A stretch of 64,000 nucleotides of DNA from Halococcoides cellulosivorans. Lineage in GTDB: Archaea > Halobacteriota > Halobacteria > Halobacteriales > Haloarculaceae. The notes beneath the pieces were generated by a model. It was given only the letters and a program-made list of their open reading frames with translations. It was not told the DNA's origin and ran no database searches. The position numbers were made by a program, and so were the translations under genes. Of the stretch, positions 28,064 through 37,105 are shown one piece after another; position 1 is the stretch's first letter, and every line of letters begins with the position of its first letter. The stretch lies in contig NZ_CP028858.1 of the NCBI RefSeq assembly GCF_003058365.1, positions 744,001 through 808,000 on the forward strand, read 5' to 3'.

Positions 28064-28776
28064 TCTGCATCCACGCGGTCGCGATACTCACGCTCGGCGC
28101 GGCCATTTCCTCACGTCGGACGCGCCGCTTCGCAGTGCGGTCCTCGTTCAGAAATGGACTTCTTGGAAGATTCGCCACGCTCATCTTCCGCGCTGCTCGA
28201 AAATCGGAGATTTTCGGCATGACGAGAGACGCCGTTCGGCGTCTCTCGAACCACCTCGTTGGCTTTGCTCACGAGGACGCCGGGACTGAGCGGCGACAGT
28301 GTCGCCGCGAAGGTTGAGGGACGCGAATGCGTCCCTCAGAACTGAGCAAAATCTTCGATTTTGCGACGGTCGGTGAGGGAACGACTGGGCGAACACAGTG
28401 AGCCAAGGAAGTGGACTCGCCGGGACTGAGCGAAGCCGACGGCTTCGCGAAGGTCGAACGGCGGCTCCGCCGCCGTTCGGGATTTGAACCAGAGGAAGAC
28501 GGTCCGGGGTGCTCGCTCACTCCGTTCGTTTCGCTCCCGGGCGTGCGACTTCCAGGGTTCAAATCCACGCGTTCGCTGCGCTCACGCTCGGCTCATCCAT
28601 TCTCGCACCCTCGTAGAACTCGGTCGCTCCGATGGACTCGCTGGAAGATTCGCTTCGCTCATCTTCCAAGCCCTCGCTCGCTACGCTCACGAGGACGCCG
28701 GGACTGAGCAAAATCTTTGATTTTGCGAGGGTCGGCGAGTCCACTGACCGAAGTGAGCGCAGCGAACGAAGGGGAG
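28064..28776. repeat. hairpin-dense non-coding tract with repeated flanking words
   Basis: No believable gene lies here. The tract holds many perfect palindromes: 28198-28216 (8-bp stem, loop GGA), 28223-28248 (12-bp stem), 28290-28308 (8 bp, AGT), 28315-28338 (10 bp, GAAT), 28346-28364 (8 bp, TTC), 28431-28447 (7 bp, GAC), 28455-28479 (11 bp, TCC) and 28708-28726 (8 bp, TTT). Four of them sit between the words ACTGAGC and GCGANGGTYG (28285, 28341, 28425, 28703). Longer words also recur: cgaggacgccgggactgagc at 28272 and 28690, and ggaagattcgc...gctcatcttcc at 28165 and 28642. The tract also contains copies of the tRNA-Ala 3' end. Confidence 0.85.
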
Positions 28777-28848
28777 TGGACTCGCCGGGATTTGAACCCG
28801 GGGCCTCTTCCTTGCGAAGGAAGCGATCTGCCACTGATCTACGAGCCC
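28777..28848 (-). tRNA. tRNA-Ala (anticodon CGC)
   Basis: On the minus strand the 72-nt sequence folds as a tRNA. The acceptor stem is GGGCTCG/CGAGTCC (one G-T pair), the D arm GATC...GATC, the anticodon stem CTTCC/GGAAG with loop TTCGCAA (anticodon CGC), and the T arm CCGGG-TTCAAAT-CCCGG with discriminator A. No CCA is encoded. Its 3' end faces the hairpin tract, where pieces of the same 3' end recur. Confidence 0.93.
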
Positions 28849-28909
28849 GCACGCGATATTCATTCAGGTTCGCACTTGAGGGTTCCGTTTGGTCGTGCGT
28901 ATGCGGACG

Positions 28910-29281
28910 TCACTCATCGTCGGTCGCCAGCAACTCGGCCTGGGTGGCTCCGACGGCGCCGACCACGCGGTCGGCATCCTCCTCGGGAACGCCAGCGTCG
29001 GCCAGCGTCGCGGAGAGGATCGTGATGGCCCGCTCGATGTGAGCGGGCTCGAAGGGCACGTCGAGGTGCGCCTCGCGGACGGGCGGGCCGTCGTAGCGCT
29101 GGGGCCCACCGGCCGCCTCACAGAGAAATGCCGTCTGAGTCTCGCGAAGGCGGTCGAGATCGGCCCCATCGAAAAACGGCCCCAGCTTTTCATCGGCCAC
29201 GAGACGGTCGTAAAAGTCGTCGACGACGGTCCGGATCCCTGCCTCCCCGCCGAGGCGATCGTACAACGTCTTCTCGGTCAT
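28910..29281 (-). CDS. truncated hemoglobin (group I-like)
   Basis: A 123-aa globin of the 2-on-2 type. It starts with TLYDRLGGEAGIRTVVDDFY. The E-helix region is TQTAFLCEAAGGPQRYDG, and the proximal His lies in VREAHLDVPFE before helix G. Length and motifs fit the truncated haemoglobins that bind O2 or NO. It stands alone between tRNA-Ala and rpsJ. The ligand in vivo is not known from sequence. Confidence 0.88.
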   Translation of the reverse strand: MTEKTLYDRLGGEAGIRTVVDDFYDRLVADEKLGPFFDGADLDRLRETQTAFLCEAAGGPQRYDGPPVREAHLDVPFEPAHIERAITILSATLADAGVPEEDADRVVGAVGATQAELLATDDE

Positions 29282-29412
29282 ACACTCGGCAGCGGGCGGG
29301 CGCGCAAAGACCTGGTGGTCCCGGTGATCATCTCGGAAAACTGCGCGTCAGCAGCACTGTGTGACGAATCGGGGCCATCCCCACCACCCCCGCGACGGTG
29401 CCTGCGCCAGAC

Positions 29413-29721
29413 TCAGTCTTCGAGGACGATCTCGATCGAGACGTCGTTGGGCACCTGAATCCGCATCAACTGGCGAAGGGCGCGCTCGTCGGCATCGATG
29501 TCGATCAGCCGCTTGTGGACGCGCATCTCCCAGTGCTCCCACGTCGCGGTCCCTTCACCGTCGGGAGACTTCCGGGACGGCACTTCCAGCGTCGTGGTCG
29601 GCAGCGGCACCGGACCCGACAGCTCCACACCGGTCTTACCGGCGATCTCACCGACGTCCGCACAGATGTCGTCGAGATCCTCGGGGCTCGTCCCGGCCAG
29701 ACGGACGCGTGCTTGCTGCAT
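29413..29721 (-). CDS. rpsJ: 30S ribosomal protein uS10
   Basis: A 102-aa ribosomal protein of the archaeal S10/S20e family. It starts [20 protein letters not shown] and has the conserved [19 protein letters not shown] loop and [12 protein letters not shown] strand. The ATG overlaps the last base of the tuf stop codon (TAATG), the usual archaeal tuf-rpsJ coupling. Confidence 0.97.
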   Translation of the reverse strand: MQQARVRLAGTSPEDLDDICADVGEIAGKTGVELSGPVPLPTTTLEVPSRKSPDGEGTATWEHWEMRVHKRLIDIDADERALRQLMRIQVPNDVSIEIVLED

Positions 29722-30989
29722 TATTCGCGCTCTTCGACGCTCAGGACCTTCCCGGCGGCGATGGTCTGACCCATGTCTCGGATCGCGAAGCTGCCGAGTT
29801 CGGGGATATCGCCCGAGGGCTCGATGCTGAGCGGTTTCTGCGGGCGGACGGTGACGACCGCGGCGTCGCCCGACTGAATGAAGTCGGGGTTCTCCTCGGC
29901 GACCTCACCGGTCGAGGAGTCGATCTTCTGGTCGAGCGATTCGACCGTACAGGCGACCTGTGCGGTGTGGGCGTGGAAGACCGGCGTGTAGCCCGCGGTG
30001 ATCACGCTCGGGTGCTGCATGACGACGATCTGCGCCTGGAAGGTCTCAGCGACCGTCGGCGGGTCCTCGGCGGGCCCACAGACGTCACCACGGCGGATGT
30101 CGTCTTTGCCGACGCCACGGACGTTGAACCCGACGTTGTCGCCGGGGCCCGCGCTGTCGACCTCTTCGTGGTGCATCTCGACGGTCTTGACCTCGCCGCC
30201 GACGTCAGACGGCTGGAACGAAACGTTGTCGCCCGGGAACATCTGGCCGGTCTCGATACGGCCGACCGGGACGGTCCCGATGCCGGAGATGGTGTAGACG
30301 TCCTGGATGGGAAGCCGCAGCGGCGCGTCCGTCGGCGGCTGGGGCTCGGGCAGGTCGTTGAGTGCATCGAGGATCGTCGGGCCGTCGTACCAGGGAGTGT
30401 TCTCGCTGTCCTCAGCGACGTTGTCACCCTCGAACGCCGACGCGGGGATGAACTTCGCGTTGTCGGGGTCGAACTGGACCTGCTTGAGCAGTTCCTTGAC
30501 TTCCTCGACGGTCTGCTTGTAGTTCGACTCGTCGTAATCGACGAGGTCCATCTTGTTGACGGCGACGATGAGTTCACCGATGCCCAGCGTCCGGGCCAGG
30601 AAGACGTGCTCCTGGGTCTGCGGCTGGACGCCGTCGTCCGCGGCGACGACGAGCACGGCGTTGTCGGCCTGGCTCGCGCCCGTGATCATGTTCTTCACGA
30701 AGTCACGGTGGCCAGGGCAGTCGACGATGGTGAAGTAGTACTCCTCGGTGTCGAACTCCTGGTGGGCGATGTCGATGGTGACACCACGCTCTCGCTCCTC
30801 GGCGAGGTTGTCCATGACGTAGGCGAACTCGAACCCGCCTTTGCCCTTCTCTTCGGCTTCTTCTTTGTGCTGTTCGATGACGTGTTCCGGGACGGAGCCG
30901 GTCTCGTAGAGCAGACGCCCGACGAGTGTACTCTTCCCGTGGTCGACGTGACCGATGATCGCGAGGTTCTGGTGTGGTTTGTCGCTCAT
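29721..30989 (-). CDS. tuf: translation elongation factor EF-1 alpha
   Basis: A 422-aa GTPase that delivers aminoacyl-tRNA to the ribosome. G1 is [15 protein letters not shown] at residue 13, G3 is [13 protein letters not shown]4 is NKMD, and G5 lies near [10 protein letters not shown]. Domains 2 and 3 follow, with [15 protein letters not shown] and the C-terminal [14 protein letters not shown]. It is the first gene of the tuf-rpsJ transcript. A strong TATA element lies upstream at about 31038-31045. Confidence 0.98.
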   Translation of the reverse strand: MSDKPHQNLAIIGHVDHGKSTLVGRLLYETGSVPEHVIEQHKEEAEEKGKGGFEFAYVMDNLAEERERGVTIDIAHQEFDTEEYYFTIVDCPGHRDFVKNMITGASQADNAVLVVAADDGVQPQTQEHVFLARTLGIGELIVAVNKMDLVDYDESNYKQTVEEVKELLKQVQFDPDNAKFIPASAFEGDNVAEDSENTPWYDGPTILDALNDLPEPQPPTDAPLRLPIQDVYTISGIGTVPVGRIETGQMFPGDNVSFQPSDVGGEVKTVEMHHEEVDSAGPGDNVGFNVRGVGKDDIRRGDVCGPAEDPPTVAETFQAQIVVMQHPSVITAGYTPVFHAHTAQVACTVESLDQKIDSSTGEVAEENPDFIQSGDAAVVTVRPQKPLSIEPSGDIPELGSFAIRDMGQTIAAGKVLSVEERE

Positions 30990-31037
30990 TTGTATCTCAC
31001 GCGCAGAGGCGCTGTGACGGAAACTATCGGTGAATGC

Positions 31038-31045
31038 AATTAAAA
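31038..31045 (-). promoter_or_regulatory. TATA box of tuf-rpsJ
   Basis: Read on the coding strand, TTTTAATT follows an AACCG-like BRE. It is about 53 bp before the tuf ATG, implying a leader of roughly 25 nt, unlike the leaderless genes elsewhere in the window. Confidence 0.6.
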
Positions 31046-31231
31046 CGGTTACGATACGCTGCCCCGCCGCGGACGGTCGTCGTCGCCCGATTCGCCGCGC
31101 GTTTTCCGTTCATTCGACCGACCGGTCAGCCCACGGGTGCTCGTGGGGGAGTGGACCGATCTAGACGAAACCGACGGCTCGCAGTGTCGGCCGATCAGTC
31201 CGTTTACGCCGCTCGCCCGCCACCGCCCGGT

Positions 31232-31645
31232 ATGAGCGCAGTCGATCCGGCGACGTTGCCGATCACCATCGACGACTCCGGCGTCGAGGTCACCTACGAC
31301 GACGGACGGACCGTCCGGTATCGTGGCGTCCCCCAGGCCCGCGAGGAGAGCGTGACGGTCTCGGCCCACCGGCGAGTCCACGTGCTCGCGACCGACGCGG
31401 ACGGCGAGACCGGCGCACTCGTTTACCTCACCGATCGGCGGACCCACCACGCGGTCCTCGAAGAGAGCGGCGTCGGCCGGTATCTTCCCGAGGAGACCCC
31501 CCAGACGATCCTGCCGGGCGTGACTGCCCGACGCGAGGGCTCACAGCTCGACATCGGTGCCGATCCCGACGCCGTCGCGGGTCGGGTGTTCGTCTTCGTG
31601 GAAGACGACCGCACCGAGCAGTCCTACGAACTCCTCGCCGCGTAG
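31232..31645 (+). CDS. conserved haloarchaeal protein (DUF5796-like)
   Basis: A 137-aa all-beta acidic protein with DDSGVEVTYDDGRTVRYRGV, RRVHVLATDADGETG and AGRVFVFVEDDRTEQSYE. It matches my memory of the haloarchaeal DUF5796 family. No catalytic motif is evident. It is divergent from tuf and convergent with the small zinc protein at 31664. Confidence 0.8.
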   Translation: MSAVDPATLPITIDDSGVEVTYDDGRTVRYRGVPQAREESVTVSAHRRVHVLATDADGETGALVYLTDRRTHHAVLEESGVGRYLPEETPQTILPGVTARREGSQLDIGADPDAVAGRVFVFVEDDRTEQSYELLAA

Positions 31646-31663
31646 GGCCGCCCTCGCCGTCCG

Positions 31664-31798
31664 CTACTGGATGTACGAGGGCTCTTCGGCGTCACAGCTG
31701 TCTTCGTGCTGGCGGGCGTCGCCGTCGTCGTCGAAGAGCAGTCCGCAGGCCTCACACCGATACCAGACGCCGTCGTCGCGTTCGACGCGTTCGACCAT
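31664..31798 (-). CDS. small zinc-finger protein (DUF7128-like)
   Basis: A 44-aa protein: MVERVERDDGVWYRCEACG, then GLLFDDDGDARQHEDSC and the end EEPSYIQ. The CxxC...HxxxxC arrangement (Cys15, Cys18, His31, Cys35) is a C2H2/C2HC-like finger typical of a short haloarchaeal family. It has its own promoter side facing the AAA ATPase gene. Function is unknown. Confidence 0.85.
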   Translation of the reverse strand: MVERVERDDGVWYRCEACGLLFDDDGDARQHEDSCDAEEPSYIQ

Positions 31799-31939
31799 GG
31801 TCGATCGTGCGTGGGGCACCCACAAACCGTTTTTTACTGGGATCTGACATCGACTCCGAAGCGACCAAGGCGACGCCGGTCGATCGATGCCTATGAACGA
31901 CGAGTCGATCGCAGTCGAGTGGGGGCGCGTGCGGCACCG

Positions 31940-34015
31940 ATGACGGGGATCGAGGTCACCGTCGAGAGCGCGCGCAAGTCCGACGCGGGCCGGGCGATCG
32001 CGCGCCTGCCCGAACTAGTGCGCCACGAGTTGGGCGTTCTGAGTGGCGATCCGGTCGTGATCGACGGCGAGGATCGTGCCGTCGCGAAAGTCTGGCCGGG
32101 CACTGGCTCCGAGCGGACCGTCCGCATCGACGCCGAGACCCGCGCGGCGGCGGGCGTCGCGGTCGGTGATTCTGCCGCCGTCCGGCCGATCGACCTCTCG
32201 GCGGCCGATCGGGTCGTCGTCGGCGCGGCGGACGCCGATCGCGAGGTCGTCGCGAGTCGCCTCCGCGATCGTCCCGTACGAGCGGGCCAACACCTCACCC
32301 TCGACGGCGTCGGGGGCGTCGCGATCCGCGACACGGACCCGGAGGGCCCCGTCCAGGTGACCGCCGAGACGACGGTGCTCGTCCGCGAGGCCAGATCCGA
32401 CGATGACAGCGAGGCCGCCACCGATGGCGTCACCTACGAGGACATCGGCGGCCTGGACGACGAACTCGATCGGGTTCGCGAGACCGTCGAGGTCCCCCTC
32501 CAGAACCCAGAGCGCTTCGAACGCCTGGGGATCGACCCGCCCGCTGGCGTGCTCCTCTATGGCCCGCCGGGGACGGGCAAGACCTTGATCGCCCGCGCGG
32601 TCGCCAACGAGGTCGACGCGCATTTCGAGGTGATCTCCGGGCCGGAGGTGGTCTCGAAGTACAAAGGCGAGAGCGAGCGCCGTCTGCGTGAGGTGTTCGA
32701 TCGCGCCGCCGAGAACGCGCCCGCGATCGTGTTCGTCGACGAGATCGACTCGATCGGCGGAACGCGTGACGACGACGCCGACATGGAGAATCGCGTCGTC
32801 GCCCAACTGCTGACCCTGCTCGACGGCCTCGAACCTCGCCAGCGCGTCGTGGTCGTCGGCGCGACCAACCGCGTCGACGCGATGGACGAGGCGCTCCGCC
32901 GCGGGGGCCGGTTCGACCGCGAGGTCGAGATCGGCGTCCCCGACCGGGAGGGCCGCCGGGAGATCCTCGCCGTCCAGGCCCGCGAGATGCCGATCGACGA
33001 CTCCATCGATCTCGATCGGATCGCCGACCGCACCCACGGGTTCGTCGGGGCCGACCTCGAAACGCTCGTCACCGAGGCCGCGATGGCCGCGTTGCGCGCC
33101 GATCGCGACGACGATCGCGTCACGCGTGCGGACCTCGACACGGCGCTCGCGGCCGTCGAGCCCTCCGCGATGCGCGAGTACGTCGTCGAAGCGCCCGACG
33201 TCGACTTCTCGGACGTCGGCGGTCTGGAGGAAGCCAAACGGACGCTCGAACGCGCCGTCGAGTGGCCCCTGCAGTACGGCCCGCTGTTCGAGGCGACCGA
33301 CACCGACCCGCCGTCGGGCGTCCTCCTCTATGGCCCGCCCGGGACCGGAAAGACACTCCTCGTGCGCGCACTCGCCGGCGAGACCGACGCGAACGTCATC
33401 CACGTCGCCGGCCCGGAACTGCTCGATCGGTACGTCGGGGAGTCCGAAGCGGCCGTCCGGGAGATCTTCGAGCGGGCGCGCCAGACCGCGCCGGCGATCG
33501 TCTTCGTGGACGAACTCGACGCGATCGCCAGCCAGCGCGGCGGTGCGGAGGTGACCGACCGGGTCGTCTCGCAACTGTTGACCGAACTCGACGGCCTCGT
33601 CGGCGGGAGTCGGATCGTCGTGATCGGCGCGACCAACCGCCTCGACGCCATCGATCCGGCGCTCAAACGCCCCGGTCGCCTCGAAGAACTCGTCGAGGTG
33701 GGCTTGCCCGACCGTGAGGCTCGCGAGCGTATCCTCCGGATCCACCTCGACGCGACGCCGCTCGCGGACGTACCGATCGCCGAGATCGCCGCCGACCTGG
33801 AGGGCTACTCGGGCGCGGACATCGCCGCGGTCGTCCGGGACGCCTCGCTCCGGGCGATCGATCGCGTCGTCCGCGATCTGAACGCGGACGAGGTCGACGC
33901 GACCGAGCGCGTCGCTGCCGACGCGGCCGTCGAGGCTGCGACCGACGAGGTTCGCGTCACCGAGGGGGACCTCCGGGCCGGCATCGAGTCGGTCGCCCCG
34001 ACGGGTGAGCGGTGA
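31940..34015 (+). CDS. CDC48/VAT-like AAA ATPase, paralogue A
   Basis: A 691-aa double AAA+ ATPase. An N-terminal double-psi beta-barrel domain (about 1-155) is shortened and less conserved than in the neighbouring paralogue. D1 has Walker A GPPGTGKT at about 205 and Walker B IVFVDEIDS. D2 has Walker A at about 463, Walker B VFVDELDA, and the C-terminal helical lid with GYSGADIAAVVRDASLRA. Such enzymes unfold proteins for degradation or remodelling. The start ATG is the first after the divergent zinc gene. It lacks the acidic extended C-tail of paralogue B (38019). Confidence 0.92.
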   Translation: MTGIEVTVESARKSDAGRAIARLPELVRHELGVLSGDPVVIDGEDRAVAKVWPGTGSERTVRIDAETRAAAGVAVGDSAAVRPIDLSAADRVVVGAADADREVVASRLRDRPVRAGQHLTLDGVGGVAIRDTDPEGPVQVTAETTVLVREARSDDDSEAATDGVTYEDIGGLDDELDRVRETVEVPLQNPERFERLGIDPPAGVLLYGPPGTGKTLIARAVANEVDAHFEVISGPEVVSKYKGESERRLREVFDRAAENAPAIVFVDEIDSIGGTRDDDADMENRVVAQLLTLLDGLEPRQRVVVVGATNRVDAMDEALRRGGRFDREVEIGVPDREGRREILAVQAREMPIDDSIDLDRIADRTHGFVGADLETLVTEAAMAALRADRDDDRVTRADLDTALAAVEPSAMREYVVEAPDVDFSDVGGLEEAKRTLERAVEWPLQYGPLFEATDTDPPSGVLLYGPPGTGKTLLVRALAGETDANVIHVAGPELLDRYVGESEAAVREIFERARQTAPAIVFVDELDAIASQRGGAEVTDRVVSQLLTELDGLVGGSRIVVIGATNRLDAIDPALKRPGRLEELVEVGLPDREARERILRIHLDATPLADVPIAEIAADLEGYSGADIAAVVRDASLRAIDRVVRDLNADEVDATERVAADAAVEAATDEVRVTEGDLRAGIESVAPTGER

Positions 34016-34176
34016 GTCGGACGGTCTCGAACGGCGGCGCGGGCGAGTGCTACCAGCAGAGCGTCGGTGCCGACGCGATCGACACGAACGGCTCGTAGAA
34101 CGCTGGCCGGTCGAACGGTTCGTAGAACGGTCGCCCAGTCGAACGGCTCGATACGCCTCTCCCGTCGTCGCGACCG

Positions 34177-36870
34177 TCACCCCGTGTTCTTCATGCCCGC
34201 CGCGATGCCTTTGACCGTCAGGCGGAGCGTCCGTTCCTCGATGTCGGTCCGGTGGGACTGATCGAGCAGGCGCGTCTGCAGCAAGTGCAACGGATCGACG
34301 TAGGGATTGCGCCGGTCGAGACTCTCTTCGAGCCAGTCGCGGTTGAGCAGACTCTCACGATCGGTGACTTCCTGAACCAACTCGACCGAGCGCTCGTACT
34401 CGGCTTCGATGCCCTCGAAAATCTCTTTGCGGAGGTTCTCGTCGGCCAGGGCGGCGTACTCGCTGGCGATCTCCATGTCGGATTTCGCGAGCGCCATCGC
34501 GGCGTGGTCCACGACGACCTTGAAGAACGGCCACTCGTCGTACATCTCCTGGAGCGTCTCGATGTCGCCACCCGCGTCGAGGTAGGCTTCCAGGCCCGTC
34601 CCGACGGAGTACCAGCCCGGAACGATACACCGGGCCTGCGTCCAGGAGAACACCCACGGGATCGACCGGAGGTCGTCGAGACTGCGCTCGACCGACCGCG
34701 AGGCGGGCCGCGAACCCATGTTCAACTCTTCGATGACGGTGATCGGCGTCGCCTGCTCGAAGTAGGGCACGAACGAATCGTCTTCGAGCAAGTCACGGTA
34801 CTTCTGGCGGGCCGCTTCCGAGGCGGTCTCCATCGCCTCTTCCCAGTCGTCGGGCACTTTCTCGATCGGCTCTTCGGTCGCCCGGAGGCGTGCTCGTGCC
34901 TGGGCGTTGAGCATCTGTTCGAGGTTGCGCTCCGCGATCTGGGGGTCGGCGTACTTATCAGAGATCGCTTCACCCTGTTCGGTGAACTTGATCTGCCCGT
35001 TGACGGTCTCGTTGGGCAGCGCGAGCATCGCCTCGTGCATGGGCATGCCGCCCCTGGAGATCGACCCACCGCGCCCGTGGAACAGGCGCATCGTCACGTC
35101 GTAGTCGTCGGTGATCTTCGCGAGGCGTTTCTGGTTGCGGAACAGCGACCAGTTCGCGGCGAAATAGCCGTTCTCCTTGTTCGAGTCCGAGTAGCCCAGC
35201 AGGATCTCCTGGACGCCGCCGCGGGCCTCCAGCGCCTGACTGTACGCCTCGTTCTCGAACAGTGTGCCCATGATCCGGCGGGCGCCGTCGAGGGCGTACT
35301 TGCTTTCGAGCAGCGGGACGATGTCGAACCCACAGTAGCCCGGCAGGTCGACGATGCCGGCCTGATCGCCCAAAAACAGGACTTCCAGGCCGTGCGAGGG
35401 CTCTTCGAACCAACTGATCGCGTAGGTGTCGATGGCATCGATGCCGAACTCGGCCTGCCATTCGGCCGTCCGCTCGAACAGATCCATCACGCGGGCGCTG
35501 TCCTCGGTCAGGTCCTCCCGCTCGCAGATGTCGATGACCTGCTCGTCCTGTAAGATTGCGTCGGTCAGGAATTCGACGCGCTCCTCTTCGCTTTTCCCGA
35601 GGTAGTCGATCCCGTGGCGGTCGAGCGCCTCCGCGATGGCGTTGGTGTGTTTCTCACAGTGATCGCGGATGTCGAGACTCAGCAGGTTGAACCCGAACGT
35701 GTCGACCTTTCGCATCAGCGGGTCGACGTACTCGGTCGCGATGGTGTCGGCGTCGTTCGCGCGGAGACTCGACGCGATCGCGTCGAGATCTGCGAGGAAC
35801 TCCTCGACGTCGTTGTACCCACCGGTCCGCACGTCACCGACGCGGACGAGCGACTCGCGCATCAGACGGAGTTTCTGCCGGTAGGGCTCGTGGGGGTAGC
35901 GCTGTTCGATCGTCTCGACCATCCCGGGGAGCCGCTCCTTGTGGGCCTCGAAGCGCTCGTCGAAGGTCTCACCGGTGTCGATCTGGCGGTCGTCCTGGCT
36001 GAGCACGCCCGACAGCGACTTCAGCTGATCGCGGTATTTCGGCAGGATGACGTCGCGCTGGCGTTCGAGCGTCTCGCCGGTGACGTCCGGCGTGACGTAG
36101 GGGTTCCCGTCGCGGTCCGAGCCAGCCCACGAGCGGAATTCGTAGCATTTCGGCACGTCGACGTCGTCGAAGTGTTCGGAGAGTTCGCGCTCCATCGCGG
36201 CGTAGATCTCGTCGATGACCTCGAACAGCACGTTCTCGACGTACCACTGGACGTTCAGCGTCTCGTCGGTCACCGTCGGCTTCCGATCGCGGACCTGTGG
36301 GGTCTGCCAGAGACTCGTGATCTGGGCCTCCAGGTCTCGCTCGATCTCGTCGCTTTCCGCGTCGGTCAGTCGCCCTTCGTCGAGGGCCTGGAGGTCGGTG
36401 GCGACTTCGCGGAGTTTCGCCTTGACGGTCTTCCGTCGCGCTTCGGTCGGGTGGGCGGTAAAGGTCGGCTCGATCAGGATGTCGTCGAGGATCGACTCGA
36501 CGGTGTCGGCAGTCAGGCCCTCCTCGTCGAAGTGCTCGACCAGGTCGGCCACGCTCGTGTCGAGGGTGCCGTCCTGGCTCGCCTGCCGGAGTTGACGGAC
36601 TCGCTCGCGCTCTTCTGCGAGGTTGATCAACTCGAAATACGTCGTGAACGCTCGGGCGACGACGTCGGCCTCGTCCGGCGACAGTCGATCGAGGGCGTTG
36701 TGCAGTGCCTCGCGGTCGTCGGCCTCGCCGGAGCGGTAGTCGACGGCGGCCGACCGGATTCGCTCGACCAGTTCGAACGCGTCCCCACCGCTCTGGGTCG
36801 CGATGATCTCCCCAAGCAGTTCGCCGAGGTCACGGACGTCTTGTCCGATCGCTCTGGCGTGTAAATCCAT
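34177..36870 (-). CDS. ppc: phosphoenolpyruvate carboxylase
   Basis: An 897-aa enzyme that fixes bicarbonate on PEP to give oxaloacetate. Diagnostic motifs are FTAHPTEARR (catalytic His), GYSDSNKENGYFAANW, MRLFHGRGGSISRGG and the C-terminal FSWTQARCIVPGWYSVGTGL, ending AAGMKNTG. Length fits bacterial-type PEPC. A TATA-like element about 28 bp upstream (36895-36903) suggests a leaderless transcript. It feeds the TCA cycle; no allosteric partner is nearby. Confidence 0.95.
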   Translation of the reverse strand: MDLHARAIGQDVRDLGELLGEIIATQSGGDAFELVERIRSAAVDYRSGEADDREALHNALDRLSPDEADVVARAFTTYFELINLAEERERVRQLRQASQDGTLDTSVADLVEHFDEEGLTADTVESILDDILIEPTFTAHPTEARRKTVKAKLREVATDLQALDEGRLTDAESDEIERDLEAQITSLWQTPQVRDRKPTVTDETLNVQWYVENVLFEVIDEIYAAMERELSEHFDDVDVPKCYEFRSWAGSDRDGNPYVTPDVTGETLERQRDVILPKYRDQLKSLSGVLSQDDRQIDTGETFDERFEAHKERLPGMVETIEQRYPHEPYRQKLRLMRESLVRVGDVRTGGYNDVEEFLADLDAIASSLRANDADTIATEYVDPLMRKVDTFGFNLLSLDIRDHCEKHTNAIAEALDRHGIDYLGKSEEERVEFLTDAILQDEQVIDICEREDLTEDSARVMDLFERTAEWQAEFGIDAIDTYAISWFEEPSHGLEVLFLGDQAGIVDLPGYCGFDIVPLLESKYALDGARRIMGTLFENEAYSQALEARGGVQEILLGYSDSNKENGYFAANWSLFRNQKRLAKITDDYDVTMRLFHGRGGSISRGGMPMHEAMLALPNETVNGQIKFTEQGEAISDKYADPQIAERNLEQMLNAQARARLRATEEPIEKVPDDWEEAMETASEAARQKYRDLLEDDSFVPYFEQATPITVIEELNMGSRPASRSVERSLDDLRSIPWVFSWTQARCIVPGWYSVGTGLEAYLDAGGDIETLQEMYDEWPFFKVVVDHAAMALAKSDMEIASEYAALADENLRKEIFEGIEAEYERSVELVQEVTDRESLLNRDWLEESLDRRNPYVDPLHLLQTRLLDQSHRTDIEERTLRLTVKGIAAGMKNTG

Positions 36871-36949
36871 ACCAGTGGCTGACGGGCGAAGCTGTTTAAC
36901 ACTAGCGGATTAGAGTGGACGTATCAGGATCGGTGACCGTTGTCCTCCA

Positions 36950-36970
36950 TTTCGACAAATGCCGTCGAAA
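36950..36970. promoter_or_regulatory. dyad upstream of ppc
   Basis: TTTCGAC (36950-36956) and GTCGAAA (36964-36970) form a perfect 7-bp inverted repeat with a 7-nt spacer, about 80 bp before the ppc start and about 50 bp beyond its TATA-like element. It could be an operator. The rest of the 235-base gap (36871-37105) shows no gene. Confidence 0.35.
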
Positions 36971-37105
36971 GCGCGTTTACCCGGCGATACTTTCTATTTC
37001 GGATCGTTCGAGGCGCCTGAATACGGCGAACCCTCATGGTTGAAACAATACGTACCCGGAAAGATTGTGTGGGATCTGTCGACGCCCGGACGCCGATCCG
37101 TTCGG

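Noticed and set aside
28064-28776. CRISPR array
   Set aside because: Repeats are not evenly spaced direct repeats with unique spacers; they are palindromes between short constant words, and no cas gene is present.
29361-31043. Forward frame of 560 codons over rpsJ and tuf
   Set aside because: Antisense to two universally conserved genes; no domain.
32015-34180. Reverse frame over the AAA ATPase gene
   Set aside because: Antisense shadow; the forward strand has both AAA modules intact.
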